Shown here: positions 47,002-58,599 of the stretch, one piece after another
Layout of the letters: each line of letters starts with the position of its first letter
How positions within the stretch are numbered: the first letter of the stretch is position 1
Assembly: GCF_020080835.1 (NCBI RefSeq)
Contig: NC_058161.1
Location: forward strand, 25,306,837 to 25,370,836
Direction: 5' to 3'
Source of the DNA: Cotesia glomerata
Taxonomy: Eukaryota; Arthropoda; Insecta; Hymenoptera; Braconidae
Length of the DNA: 64,000 nt
Made by a program: the position numbers and the translations under genes
Notes under the pieces: generated by a model
Told to the model about the DNA's origin: nothing
Databases searched by the model: none
Seen by the model: the letters and a program-made list of their open reading frames with translations, nothing else

Positions 47002-47074
47002 AGCAACCTGACAGAAGATGAAGAAGAGGAATTACCTGAAGACGCGTTATCTCTACTCTCTGTGTTATTCGTCG
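47002..47074 (+). CDS. Dop1R1: Dop1R1 N-terminal exon (extracellular tail)
   Basis: The acceptor TTTCTGTTTCAG precedes 47,002 and the donor G|GTAATA follows 47,074. It encodes 24 residues, SNLTEDEEEELPEDALSLL onward, an acidic glycosylated tail leading into TM1. It ends with the first base of a glycine codon completed by GT at 51,167. The agreement of phase, splice sites and position before TM1 supports it. It begins in phase 0 and has no in-frame ATG. Confidence 0.8.
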
Positions 47075-50000
47075 GTAATATTTCATTTATATTTCAATGA
47101 AAGTATAACGTTATTTTTATTTTTTATAATACTTGAGGTTTTTAGTACTCAGTCATATTTTAATGATAATTATTATGTTACACTGTTATTTTATTTTTTA
47201 TTTTTATATTATTGAACAAAAATAATATATATAATAACTTCATAAAATTTTATATACTTCTATGGACGTCATATAATTCCATAGGGCTTAAAAAATTCAA
47301 ATAAAATAATATTACTCCATAAAATTTTTCATTACTCCACATAATTTGATAAAACTTAGAACAAAAATCTACGACTTTAAATAATTTTGTATAGTTTGAC
47401 AACTTTGTAGTAATTGAAATAATTTCATAAAATATTGTACAATTTTTTTTTAATATTTTAAGACCTTATATAATTATATATAACTTTATAAAATTTCATA
47501 TAATTTTGACTTTAGTTAATAACACAACTTAGAGATTGTTATTGAATTCGGTTCAATTTCATGAAACCATATAATTATACACAACTTCATATTATTTCAG
47601 AAACGTCCTTATAATTTCAAATTACTTTATATGAATGCTATGAAACTTTATATAATTTGATATAACTTTATATAATTATACACAACATATAATTTGACAT
47701 ATTTATGGCTACTAATATAATTGTATAGGAATTTATTTAATTCCCTTAATTTTATAGAACTTCATATAATTATACACTACTTCATATAATTTTATACAAT
47801 TTAACATCTTTATAGTATTTAACATAACTTCATAAAAATTTATTCAATTCCTTCAATTTTATAAAACTTCATATAATTATACACAACTTCATATAATTTG
47901 AGAAACGACCGTATAACTTCATAAGATTTTCTATGAATGTCGTGAAACTTCATATAATTTGACATATTTATAGCCACTTACATAACTTCTTAAATTCTTT
48001 TAATTTTTTTTAATTTTATAGATTTTTATATAATTATACACTATTTCATTTAATTTCATATAACTTCATATAATTATATACAACTTCATAAAATTTGACA
48101 TATTTATAGTGTTCAACATAATTTTCTAAGAATTTATTTAATTCCTTTTAATTTTATGAAACTTCATATAATTATACAATACTTAATTAATTTTATATAA
48201 ATTCACATTTTTTTCATACAATTTGACATATTTATAGTCACTAACATAACTTCACAAGAGTTTATTAAATTTCTTTAATTTTATAGAACTTCATATAATT
48301 ATTCACAACTTCATATAATTTGACATCTTTATAGTGTTTAACATAACTTCATAAAAATTCATTCATTTTCTTTTAATTTCATAAATCTTAATATAATTAT
48401 ACACAACTTCATATAATTATATCTTACTACGTATAATTTTATACAATTTCATATAATTATATAGACAATATAATTTCATTTTATTTGACTTATTCACAAA
48501 AATTATCATAACGATCGAATTTTATAAGATTCCGTTTGATTTCATAAAACTTAATATAATTATCGATAACTCGATATAATTATTTAAAACTTTGTTCATT
48601 TTAAAAATGTTTTATAAAACTTCATGTAATTTTAAACTTCATAAAAATTTTCATAACTAACACCTCTTTCAATTCTAACTTCTTTTCATTTAATTCCGTA
48701 TAAAATAAAATAAACTGCAAGCGCATGAATTTCCATAAAGAAAAACAATAAAACTAAAACTATCAAAAGTTTTCGCATAAATTTAAGAAAATTAAAATTT
48801 CTTTATAAATTAAATTTAAATTTTCTTAAGCGTAAATGAGAATAGTTTTTTTATTTTCCAAAAAGTTAAGCATGTAACGACCTCGTCTATTTTTAAATAA
48901 ACAAAAACAAAAAATTAATTAATATACGGCAAAAAAAAAACCGCAGGGTAATTATTTTCTCTCCCACGTCCTTTATCCTTCGGAACTATATATCTTAAAA
49001 ATTAATTACTCTTGACCATGTAGAAACAATTTTTTGAAAATAACGTACATCTATTAATCCTCGCAAATTTTCCAGGAAAAAATAACACCTGATATTCTTC
49101 TAAGTTTATCACTTTATTTTTTGATCAATAAAAGTATATTTGTATTATATCATGATATCTTTGAAAAGGAAATTGTACTTCCGATAATTCTTTTTCTTTG
49201 AAAATTTATTTGAATTTGATCGAATTTAAATTATCGCCAATTTTAAAATAATAAAATTTTTTTTTTCAAATTTACAGTTTTTATTCGATTTTTTTCTTTA
49301 ATTAGCTATTACTTCAAAACTATTGAGTTTAGAAAAATTTTTAGAGACAAAATTTGTAGGCCATAAAATTTCTTATCTGAAAAGTCCAAGAAAACTCAAA
49401 AAATCTGATAATTTCTAAGAAAAATGAGAATATAATCTTAAAGTCAGAAAAACGGCAGAGAAAAACTGTGCCAAAAATTTTCCAAATTTTTAAATTTAAG
49501 ATAACTTAGAAACTATTGGACATAGAAAAATTTTCAGAGACAAAATTTGTAGTTTATAAAATTTTCTATTCAGAAGTTCCAAAAAAATTTCAAAAATCTC
49601 ATAAATTTCAGAAGAAATCCTAAATATAGTTATGACCTTGAAAAAACGGAAAAAATGTCCAAAAAATTTCCAAATTTTGAAATAAGGGATAACTCAACAA
49701 CTATTGAGTTTAGAGAAATTGTCAAAAATACGAAATTTGTATGCCGTAAAATTTTCTATCCAAAAATTCTTGGAATGTTTCAAAAAGCTTAAAATTTCCC
49801 ATAAAAATCATCAATTTGCAATCGAGACAAAACTAGTAATTTAAAATTTTCCAAATTTTTAAATTTAAGATAACTTAGAAACTATTGGGCTTAGAGAAAT
49901 TTTCTAAGACAAAACTTGTAGGCCATAAAATTTTCTATTTGGAAAGTTCAAGAAAATTTCAAAAAAAATCCTAAGTATAGTTATGATCTTGGAGAAAAAA

Positions 50001-53000
50001 AAATTTGAAGAATCCAAAAGTGCACGACTCATTATGCTCATTTAATTAATGACATTAAAGTTAGCTGTCAATTGATCATTTTTTAATTTTTTTTAACAAA
50101 CAAATTTGTTCCAAAAATTATATTTTTAAAAATTGCATTTTGAAATTGTTTAGATTTTTACTTGTCAATTTTTTTTCTATTTTTTTTGCTATTATTCATT
50201 TGTTACAAAAATTCTTAAAATTATTAAGTATCTGCTAAATAAATTTTCATACTCAATAATGAAATATTAATAAAATAAAGAATGTGAAAAAATATATAAA
50301 ACAGCTAAAATAGTCTGATTTAATTGAAAAAAAAAATTTTTTTACTTTAGAAAATTTGACAATTTTTTTTTCAATTAAATAAAAAAAATATTTAAAAAAT
50401 CAGCCCTGTCCGGGATGAGTGGGAATAATTGTTACATTGATTGAAGTTTTTTTGAGAAAAAAAATAAAAAAAAAAAGTGACGAACTTTGAAAAAATAACG
50501 ATTTTGCTCAAAAAACCGATTATTTTATAGAATTGATCATATTTAATTTTTTTTTGTGTATTTTTTTGAAAAGTTCATTCAAAAACAAAAATTTAAAAAA
50601 AAAAAAAGTACCCAAAGATCAATGTCTAAAAAAGTTATGGCTATTTAAAAATAAAAAAGCCATTTTTTTGAAAAATTCATAACTTTTTTTAGGTTGGATA
50701 AAAAAATTTGAAAAAATTCTCAAAAATATTTTTTCGAAAGTTACAGTGTTTTCAGAGTTTCATACATGACGGACAGAAAAATTTTTTGACCTATTTTGAT
50801 GTTTTTTTCCGTTTCTATTGCACTAAATCAATTTTTTAAAAGTCTTAAATTAATTTCCATTAAATTATCTTGACAATAGTATGCAAAATATATTGATTCC
50901 GTGAACTAAGAAGATTATAATAATAAAAATAGTTGCTAAAATGAGGCAAAAAAAAATTCATCATGAGTCGTGCATCAAAAAAGTGAATTAAAAAATGCAT
51001 CATGAGTCGTGCAAAAATGCTCTAATTTTGAAATGAGAGATACAAAATTTGTAGGCCACAAAATTTCCTATCTAAAAAACCTCCAAATATCTCCAAAAGT
51101 CCAAAATTTCCCCTAAAAATCACCAATTTGGAATCGAAACAAAACTACAAATTAAAAATTTTCCAGGTTTTCTGCTGTTCGTCTTGATATTTCTCTCAGT
51201 AGCAGGGAACGTATTGGTATGCGTTGCAATATACACCGACAGAGGGCTGCGAAGAATAGGAAATTTATTTCTGGCCTCATTAGCGATCGCGGACCTGTTT
51301 GTCGGCTGCCTGGTGATGACATTCGCGGGAGTTAACGATCTCCTGGGTTACTGGATGTTCGGGCCGAGCTTTTGCGATACTTGGATCGCGTTCGACGTGA
51401 TGTGCAGCACTGCATCGATACTGAACCTGTGTGCGATTTCGCTGGATCGGTATATCCATATCAAGGACCCCTTGAGGTAACTGTTTTGTCAATTTTTACA
51501 ATAATGAATCCGATTAAGTTTCAAATTATCACTCGGCGTTTCTGCTCCTTCCCCATCCTCGATCCTCTATTCTCTATCCAGGATAACTCAATTTAACTCT
51601 CAATGTAATCGATCTATGTTTGGAAAATTAATTAAAGCTATTGTGCGTTTAATTCAAGGTACGGCCGGTGGGTGACTAGACGAGTCGCGGTCGGGAGCAT
51701 TGCTGTTGTCTGGCTTCTCGCTAGCACTGTATCTTTCGTTCCTATCAGTCTCGGGCTTCACAAAAGCCAGGATTCCAAAAATTCATCTCCTACCTACAAC
51801 GATGGTCTCCAAGTAAGTAGATTTATAAAGATAATGATATTCATCATGCATCATAAACTCGATATTGATAGTGATGTGGATAATAATATTTATTACAACA
51901 TTAATAATGACAAAAATATTTATTATGACATGATATTTATCATAAGACCGATATTCATCTTGACATTAATGCTAACAATGATATTCAACACAAACATAAC
52001 TATGACAGTGTTATTTATCATGATATTCATCATCACATTGATATTTACCATGATATTCATCATGACATTGATATTGACCATGATTCTGATATTTATCATG
52101 ACGTTGATGTTCATCATGACATTAATGCTAGCAATGATATTCAACATGAGCATAACTATGACAGTGATATTTATCATTATATTTATCATGAGAATGATAT
52201 TCATCGTAAAATCAATACCCTTGATGATATTCATCATAACATTAATTTTGTCAATGATATTCGGCATGAACATAACTATGACAGTGATATTTATCATAAT
52301 ATTCATCATGACATTAATGCTAGCAATGATATTCAACACGAACATAACTATAGCAGTGATATTTAGCATGATATTCATCATGACAATGATATTCATCGTA
52401 AAACCAATACCCTTGATGATGTTCATCATGACATCAATTTTGACAATGATATTCGACATAAACTTAACTATGACTGTGACATTTATCATGATATTAATCA
52501 TGACGTTGATATTTATCATGACATTTATGTTCATCGTAACTGATATTCATCATGACATTAATTCTGACAAAAATATTCAATATGAATATAACTATGACAG
52601 TGAGAGTTATCATGATATTCATCATGACATTGATATTCATCATGACATTGATATTCATCATGACATTGATATTCATCATGACATTGATATTCATCATGAC
52701 ATTGATATTCATCATGACATTGATATTCATCATGATAATAATTTTGACAATGATATTCAACACAAACATAACCATGATAGTGATATTTATTATGATATTC
52801 ATCATGAAATTGACATTTTTTATGACGTTGATATTCATCATGACATTAATGCTAGCAATGATATTCAACACGTAAATAACTATGACAGTGATATTTCTCA
52901 TGATATTCATCATTACAATGATATTCATTATAAAACCAATACCCTTGATGATATTCATCACGGCATTAATTTTGAATATTGTTTTCAACATGAACTTAGC

Positions 53001-54882
53001 TATGTCTATGATGTTTATCATCATATTCATCATGACATTGATATTTATCATAAAATCGATACATATGTTGAATATCATCATGACCTTAATGTTGAGAATG
53101 ATATTTTATATAAACTTTAGAATAATAATGATTTTCATCATGACAATGATGTTCATCATAAAATTGATACTCATGAAGAATATCATCATGACATTAATGT
53201 TAACCATGATATTCAATATGAACTTAACAATAACAATGATATTTATCTTGATCATAACAATGATATTCATCATGATATTAAGATTGACAGTTCTATTCAA
53301 TATGACAATAATATTTATCATTACATTCATCATGGAATTATTATTTATTATAAAATTAATACGAATAGAGATATTCATCAAAACATTAAAATTGACAGAT
53401 ATTAATGATAACATTGATAATGACAATGACATTCATCATAACATAGATACTGATATTCATTATGCCATTCATACTGACAATGATATTTATCATGACATTG
53501 ATATTGATACTAATATCCATCATGATATCAATATTCATACTGATATTCATCATAACATTATCATTTACTGTATTATTTATCATAATACTAATTTTTATAA
53601 AATATCATGATATTCATAACAATGATATTCATCACATTAATGTTCGTAAAATTGGTATTGACAGTGATATTCATGATGACATTGACAGGGATAGTGATAT
53701 TCATTATGATATCAATATTGATGATGATATTCATGTTACTAAAGTTGACATAATAATTTTTTAACTAAAATAACAGTCAATTTAATTATTTCAAAACATA
53801 CCATCCAGTAGAATTGATTTACATAAACTAGAATACAAAATAGGAGAAAAGTCGGAATGAAATTTAAAATTCGAATGAATAAAAAATAAAAAGCTAAAAG
53901 TGTTTTATTATTTTTATTTACAGGAATATCCAACCTGTGCGCTAGACTTATCGCCCACGTACGCGGTGCTTTCGTCCTGCATATCATTTTACGTGCCATG
54001 TGTGGTGATGGTCAGCATATATTGTCGGCTGTACTGTTACGCTCAGAAACATGTTAAAAGTATACGGGCGGTAACGAAGCTGCCTCAACCATCATTAGGA
54101 AAAAGTTTTCGTGCTAAAAGCACAAGAAATAAATTGCAACACCAGGAACCGGCTAAAAATAAGCCTCCAGCTAAAACGAAGCCCACCTCACCTTATCACG
54201 TTTCCGATCACAAGGCCGCCATCACTGTCGGTGTTATTATGGGAGTTTTTTTGATATGCTGGGTACCCTTTTTTTGTGTCAATATCGTCGCATCATTTTG
54301 CAAAACTTGTATACCAGATCGAGCGTTTCAGGTAATTTTCATTATTATTATTATTTTTTTTTGTATATTATAGAGAAATTGATTTTGTTGATATATCGAC
54401 ATAATATCAGTATTTCTTAAGATATTCACGATATTGATGATATTCATGGTGATATTTATGATGATATTGATTATGATATTCATCAATGCATTAACGATGA
54501 TATTTATCATGATCTTGATATCGCTGATGATATTGACGATAACTCTACCAATACTTTTAATGATATTAATAATGAAAAATGGTTACAGGTATTAACCTGG
54601 CTCGGATACAGTAACTCGGCCTTTAACCCGATAATCTATAGCATCTTCAACACCGAATTCCGCGAGGCATTCAAGCGCATCCTGACAAAAGGAGCCCGTG
54701 CAAGAGGTAACCAGCCATCGACTAGCGAGTGCGGAGAATTCCGTTCAGTCATTGTACAAAAAAGAAATGGGTCTATCGTTGAGTGTAATATAAGTCATAG
54801 ATCTAGCGCTGACAGTTGTCAGGGCGGTCAATTAAGTAGATTACAGAATCACCATCGTGATACCATTGTTAGCTCTATTTAA
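47002..54882 (+). CDS. Dop1R1: D1-like dopamine receptor Dop1R1, five exons, 5' end missing
   Basis: A rhodopsin-class GPCR that couples dopamine to Gs/adenylate cyclase in the insect nervous system. Exons 47,002-47,074, 51,167-51,476, 51,659-51,812, 53,924-54,331 and 54,589-54,882 join in frame to 412 residues plus stop. Seen: an N-glycosylation site NLT (residue 2), all seven membrane segments, GN in TM1, D67 in TM2, disulfide Cys 94 and 184, the amine-binding D101 in TM3, DRY at 118-120, serines 196/197/200 in TM5 for the catechol hydroxyls, CWVP at 291-294, NPIIY at 328-332, and a C-terminus ending VSSI (a PDZ-ligand-like end). SPYHVSDHKAA and YAQKHVKSIRAVTKLP match insect Dop1R1 as I know it rather than Dop1R2. 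The start codon lies upstream in an unidentified exon. No broken residue is seen, so the gene is probably functional. Confidence 0.95.
47220..48660. repeat. Intronic degenerate array of 'acttcatataatt' words
   Basis: Dozens of variants of ACTTCATATAATTATACACA and ATTTGACATATTTATAG alternate across 1.4 kb with no strict period. Locally a longer cycle of about 100-170 bp can be followed (ACATAACTTCATAAAAATT, then AATTCCTTTAATTTTATA). It lies in the intron between the Dop1R1 exons at 47,002 and 51,167. Confidence 0.8.
49290..51166. repeat. Intronic tandem repeat, 175-195 bp, ending at a splice acceptor
   Basis: Units with AACTATTG[AG]..TTAGA, ACAAAATTTGTAGGCCATAAAATTT and AAAATTTTCCAAATTTT recur near 49,310, 49,500, 49,690 and 49,870. 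A final partial unit at 51,030-51,166 reads ACAAAATTTGTAGGCCACAAAATTTCC, then AAAATTTTCCAG at the exon boundary. A 1-kb element (50,021-51,013) splits the array before the last unit. Confidence 0.8.
50021..51013. mobile_element. Element with TGCACGACTCAT ends in a Dop1R1 intron
   Basis: The left end is TGCACGACTCATTATGC. The right end is GCATCATGAGTCGTGCA, preceded 46 bp inward by a second copy of ATCATGAGTCGTGCA, so the right terminal repeat is doubled. It interrupts the 175-195-bp intronic array. Interior AT-rich with long A and T runs, no gene. No clear target duplication. Confidence 0.65.
51167..51476 (+). CDS. Dop1R1: Dop1R1 exon, TM1-TM3 and DRY
   Basis: Acceptor TTTTCCAG at 51,159-51,166; donor AG|GTAACT after 51,476. 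It encodes TM1 (LSVAGNVLVCVAIY), TM2 (LASLAIADLF), TM3 (CDTWIAFDVMCSTAS) and DRYIHIKDPL. The exon is much less AT-rich than both introns. The last Arg codon is split AG|G. Confidence 0.95.
51659..51812 (+). CDS. Dop1R1: Dop1R1 exon, TM4
   Basis: Follows AATTCAAG and completes the Arg codon. It reads YGRWVTRRVAV, TM4 (WLLASTVSFVPISLGL), then the first half of extracellular loop 2. Donor CAA|GTAAGT. The reading frame continues open into the intron to a stop at 53,118-53,120. Confidence 0.95.
51820..53750. repeat. Intronic array based on gatattcatcatgacatt
   Basis: Fills almost the whole intron between TM4 and TM5 exons. At 52,614-52,733 there are at least six perfect 18-bp units GATATTCATCATGACATT. 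Elsewhere units are 18-24 bp variants and are arranged in a longer repeat: the block ATACCCTTGATGAT occurs at about 52,206, 52,398 and 52,930, and AACATAACTATGACAGTG at 51,995, 52,150, 52,270 and others, giving cycles near 193 bp in part of the array. All long open frames here are consequences of an 18-bp period. Confidence 0.92.
53924..54331 (+). CDS. Dop1R1: Dop1R1 exon, TM5, third intracellular loop and TM6
   Basis: Acceptor TTTACAG; donor CAG|GTAATT. It encodes EYPTCALDLSPTYAVLSS, TM5 with Pro204, a short basic third intracellular loop (residues about 222-269, rich in Lys, Gln and Pro), TM6 with FLICWVPFF, and extracellular loop 3 with CKTC. 136 codons, phase 0 at both ends. Confidence 0.95.
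54345..54575. repeat. Same array type in the last Dop1R1 intron
   Basis: The 257-bp intron 54,332-54,588 consists of TTGATGATATTCATGGTGATAT-type units between a T-rich start and the acceptor GGTTACAG. The same motif family as the preceding intron but with different variants. Confidence 0.85.
54589..54882 (+). CDS. Dop1R1: Dop1R1 last exon, TM7 and cytoplasmic tail
   Basis: Acceptor GGTTACAG. It reads TM7 (LTWLGYSNSAFNPIIYSIFN), helix 8 (EFREAFKRILT) and a tail of about 60 residues ending VSSI, with TAA at 54,880-54,882. The tail is rich in Ser, Arg and His. No intron array intrudes into the exon. Confidence 0.95.
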   Translation, partial: VLTWLGYSNSAFNPIIYSIFNTEFREAFKRILTKGARARGNQPSTSECGEFRSVIVQKRNGSIVECNISHRSSADSCQGGQLSRLQNHHRDTIVSSI

Positions 54883-54927
54883 ATTTTAATATACTATTAA
54901 TAACAATAGCTAATATTGATAATCAAT

Positions 54928-54942
54928 AATAAAAATAATAAA
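54928..54942 (+). promoter_or_regulatory. Candidate polyadenylation signals of Dop1R1
   Basis: AATAAA occurs at 54,928-54,933 and again at 54,937-54,942, about 45-60 bp after the stop codon. In such AT-rich sequence the motif is common, so the actual 3' end cannot be fixed. Confidence 0.4.
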
Positions 54943-55429
54943 TTATTATCATTATATTTAAGCTCATAAAGCTCCATAATTTAAGTTTCAAAATTACCAA
55001 TCCATCTATTTATTAATTAATTAATTAATGACCATGTCAACGACAATCAATTCGTAAATAACATATCCGCACACATCTTAACAAAAATATTATGTAATTT
55101 AATAATTATAATAATAATCAAGTATTCATCCGTTTTAATATACATTCTATTAGACAGTTAGCGACAAATAAACAAAAAAATTTTTTTTCTTGCATGGAAA
55201 AATGTATATTTGAAAAAAAAAATGATTAATCGAGATTTAGTTACTAGGAAAATTTTTTTGAGGAAAATAAAGAAGTGGAGTGAATTTCTGGCAAAAAGTA
55301 AATGAGCCCACACACGTTCTTTTTTGAGATGGGTCGAAGTTAATTAAGTTATTTATCAATTAATCAGAGGGTTATCATGAAAAGGAAAAAAAGTTAGAAA
55401 TACGGATGCAAGTAGTCGTGATAACGTTA

Positions 55430-56870
55430 TCGATATTGATAATGATATTAGTGATGACAATTTTGATGGTGATATTCATGATAACGATATAAATATTGTT
55501 GATGATATTGATATTGAAATCAATGAAAATAATAATGATATTCATGATGACGAAATTACTTACTATTGATGTTCATGATATTGTCAATGATATTCAGGTT
55601 CATACTTAAGATATTGATATTCATAATAATGATATTCACAGTCAATCATTTTCATGATAACGATATTGATATTCACGATAGTGATATTGATATTTATGAT
55701 AGTGACATTGATATTGATATTCATGCTATTGTCAATGATATTCATACTTAAGATATTAATATTCATGACAATGATACTCAAAGTCAATCATTTTCAAGAT
55801 ATTGATATTCATGATAGTTATATTGATATTGATATTAATGATAATGATATTGATATCGATATTCATGATAGTGTTATTGATATTGATATTCATTATAATG
55901 ATATTCACAGTCAATCATTTTCATGATAACGATCTTGATATTGAAATTCATGATAGTGATATTTATATTGATATTCACAGTCAATCATTTTCATGATAAC
56001 GATATTGATATTCACGATAGTTATATTGATATTTATGATAGTGACATTGATATTGATATTCATGCTATTGTCAATGATATTCATACTTAAGATATTAATA
56101 TTCATGACAATGATACTCAAAGTCAATCATTTTCAAGAAATCGATATTCATGATAGTGATATTGATATTGATATTCACAGTCAATCATTTTCATGATAAT
56201 GATATTGATATCCATGATAGTGATATTGATATTAATATTCACGATAGTGAAATTAATATTGATACTCATGATAGTGATATTGATATTGATATTCATGATA
56301 GGGATATTGATATTGATATTCATGATAGGGATATTGATATTGATATTAATGATAGTGATATTGATATTGATATTCATTATAATGATTTTCACAGTCAATA
56401 ATTTTCATGATAACGATATTGATATTTAATTTATGATATTGTGAATCATATTAAGGTTCATACTGAAGATATTGATATTCATGATAATGATATTCGCAGT
56501 CAATCATTTTCATGATAACGATATTGATATTGATATTCATGATAGTGATATTGATCTTGATGTGAATGATAATGTCAATGATATCCATACTTAAGATATT
56601 GATATTTATGATCATGATACTCACAGTCAATTTTTTTCATGATATTGATATTCATGATAATGATATTCACAGTCAATCATTTTCATGATAACGATATTAA
56701 TATTCATGATGACGATATTGATATTGCTAATTATACTCATGATAACGATATTAATATCAAAATTGATATTCATAACATAAGTGCTATTGATATTCATAAA
56801 AATGATATTCACAATAACTTCATTTATATTGGTAACGATATCATGATAACTTTAATGATAACTGGCAATT
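55430..56870. repeat. Downstream gatattgatattcatgat array
   Basis: 1.4 kb of TGATATTGATATTCATGATAG-like units, punctuated every 100-200 bp by the block CAGTCAATCATTTTCATGATAA (e.g. 55,639, 55,908, 55,977, 56,176, 56,488, 56,670). A segment of about 160 bp at 55,640 is repeated almost exactly at 55,978. The motif belongs to the same family as the Dop1R1 intron arrays. Confidence 0.9.
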
Positions 56871-57655
56871 GAATATTTTTAAAAAAATTGTCCAATTTGG
56901 ACAGTTCTGTTTTAAGATACAAATAGAAAACTGTTTGATCAAATAGGCAAAAATTTACACATGATCTCCATAAACGAAACTAATTAAATAATTTCCATTT
57001 TTCTCATCTTGTAAATGATCATTTGCATTAATTTATTTATTTCTTTTTTATCATATGTATATTAAATTATTCTAGTCAAAAACGAAAAAAAAATTTTGTT
57101 TCTTTTTTTCTATAAAAGTTACAAGTGCGCAATATTAACGTGAGCAATATTTATGTCTTAAACTCGCGCATTTAACTGAGAAAATAAAATTTATAATAAA
57201 AAAATTAATGATAATAATAAGAATAATAATAATAAATAATTATAATAATTACTACTGATACTGATTGATAGAGCTATAATTGAAACTTTTGTTGTATATT
57301 ATTTTTCATTAATGTGATATAATTTGAGTTTATTTAAAGGTACTCGAATAAACCAATAAATTGTAATTAACTCTTGAATGTACATATGAATATGTTAACA
57401 TTACATATGAGAATGTTAACATTAATACTGATATTGTAATGATAATTATGATGTGGTAATTAAGTGATTCTATTAATTAATTAATACTAATTATAATATG
57501 TATTGTTTGTAGATAAAGATCAAAATATGTATACTTGTAATTAAGTATTTAAAAAAACGGGTAAATGGAAAATTTTTCTTGTAGACTGAAATATTTTTTT
57601 TATTTTCCTTATGTTCCTTTTTTTTTTTAATTTTTCAATACAATAATAATAATAA
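56871..57655. other. AT-rich spacer between two arrays
   Basis: No gene, RNA or structured repeat is visible, apart from a short (AAT)n-rich patch at 57,205-57,250. Confidence 0.5.
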
Positions 57656-57659
57656 AATA

Positions 57660-58530
57660 ATGAAAGTAATTGATATTCATGATATTGATAGTGATATTCA
57701 TGATATTGATGGAATTCATGATATTGATGATGATATTCATGACACTGATAATGATATTCATGACATTGAAAAGAATATTCGTGATATTGAGGATGATATT
57801 TATTATATTGATGATGATATTCATGATATCGATAATGATAGTAATAATTATAAGATTTATATTGATATTCATGATGATTGATGAATATCTCATGATGAAT
57901 ATCTACATGATAGTGATATTGATATTTGTAATAACAAAATTGATATTTATAAAAGTGATATTCATGAGATTGATAGTGATATTCATGATAGTGACGGTGA
58001 TATTTTTCATTCATGATAATTGATAATTTTGATAATGATAATGGTATTCATAATATTGTCATCGATAATGACGACATGATAATAATATTGTAAATCATGA
58101 TAATGATAATGATTTTAGTATTGATAATGACATTGACGTTATAAAAAATTATCATTGATATTATCGATGATATTCATGATATTGTCACTGATAATGATAT
58201 TCATGATATTGTCATTGATATCAATAATGATACTAGTGATATTGTCATCAATATTGATATGCATAACATTGTCATCGATGATGATATTCATGATATCGTT
58301 ATCGATAGTAATATTAATGATATTGTCATCGATAATGATATTCATGATAAATATATCGAATTCCATGATAATGATAATGATTTGACGTTCTAAAAAATTA
58401 TCATTGATATTCATGATTGATGGGAATATTCATATTGATTTCATGATATTGTCATCATGAATTCAATCAATAATGATATTCACGATAACAATATCAAAAT
58501 TCATGATAATGATAATGATATTGCTATTTA
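57660..58530. repeat. Third array of the same family
   Basis: GATATTCATGATATTGAT units (57,670-57,870), then TGATATTGTCATCGATAATGA units (58,030-58,520). A block AAAATTATCATTGATAT occurs at 58,144 and 58,394. Frames open on both strands have no coding character beyond the repeat. Confidence 0.9.
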
Positions 58531-58533
58531 TAA

Positions 58534-58534
58534 C

Positions 58535-58571
<37 letters not shown>

Positions 58572-58572
58572 C
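58534..58572. repeat. (AAT)n microsatellite
   Basis: A trinucleotide run of about 12 units at the end of the array region. Confidence 0.9.
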
Positions 58573-58599
58573 AACCAAAAGTCCTTAAACTTGATATTG

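Noticed and set aside
47018..47215. A 65-codon ATG frame starting within the Dop1R1 N-terminal exon
   Set aside because: It is in a different frame from the receptor and runs into the intron; the receptor frame is fixed by exon phases.
52614..52733. Regular 18-bp direct repeats, considered as a CRISPR array
   Set aside because: Units are contiguous with no unique spacers, and the context is an insect intron.
51672..53120. A 482-codon open frame, by far the longest in the window
   Set aside because: Its first 47 codons are the Dop1R1 TM4 exon; the rest is the gatattcatcatgacatt intron array. A good donor (CAA|GTAAGT) and the next exon at 53,924 show it is spliced out.
51923..53610. Overlapping 100-240-codon frames on both strands (NVMMNI, IFIMTL, DIHHDI repeats)
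   Set aside because: An 18-bp unit read in frames that lack stops is open on both strands automatically. The sequences are pure repeat translations.
55566..58414. Many 60-157-codon frames on both strands downstream of Dop1R1
   Set aside because: Translations of the same array family; no start context, domain or conservation pattern.
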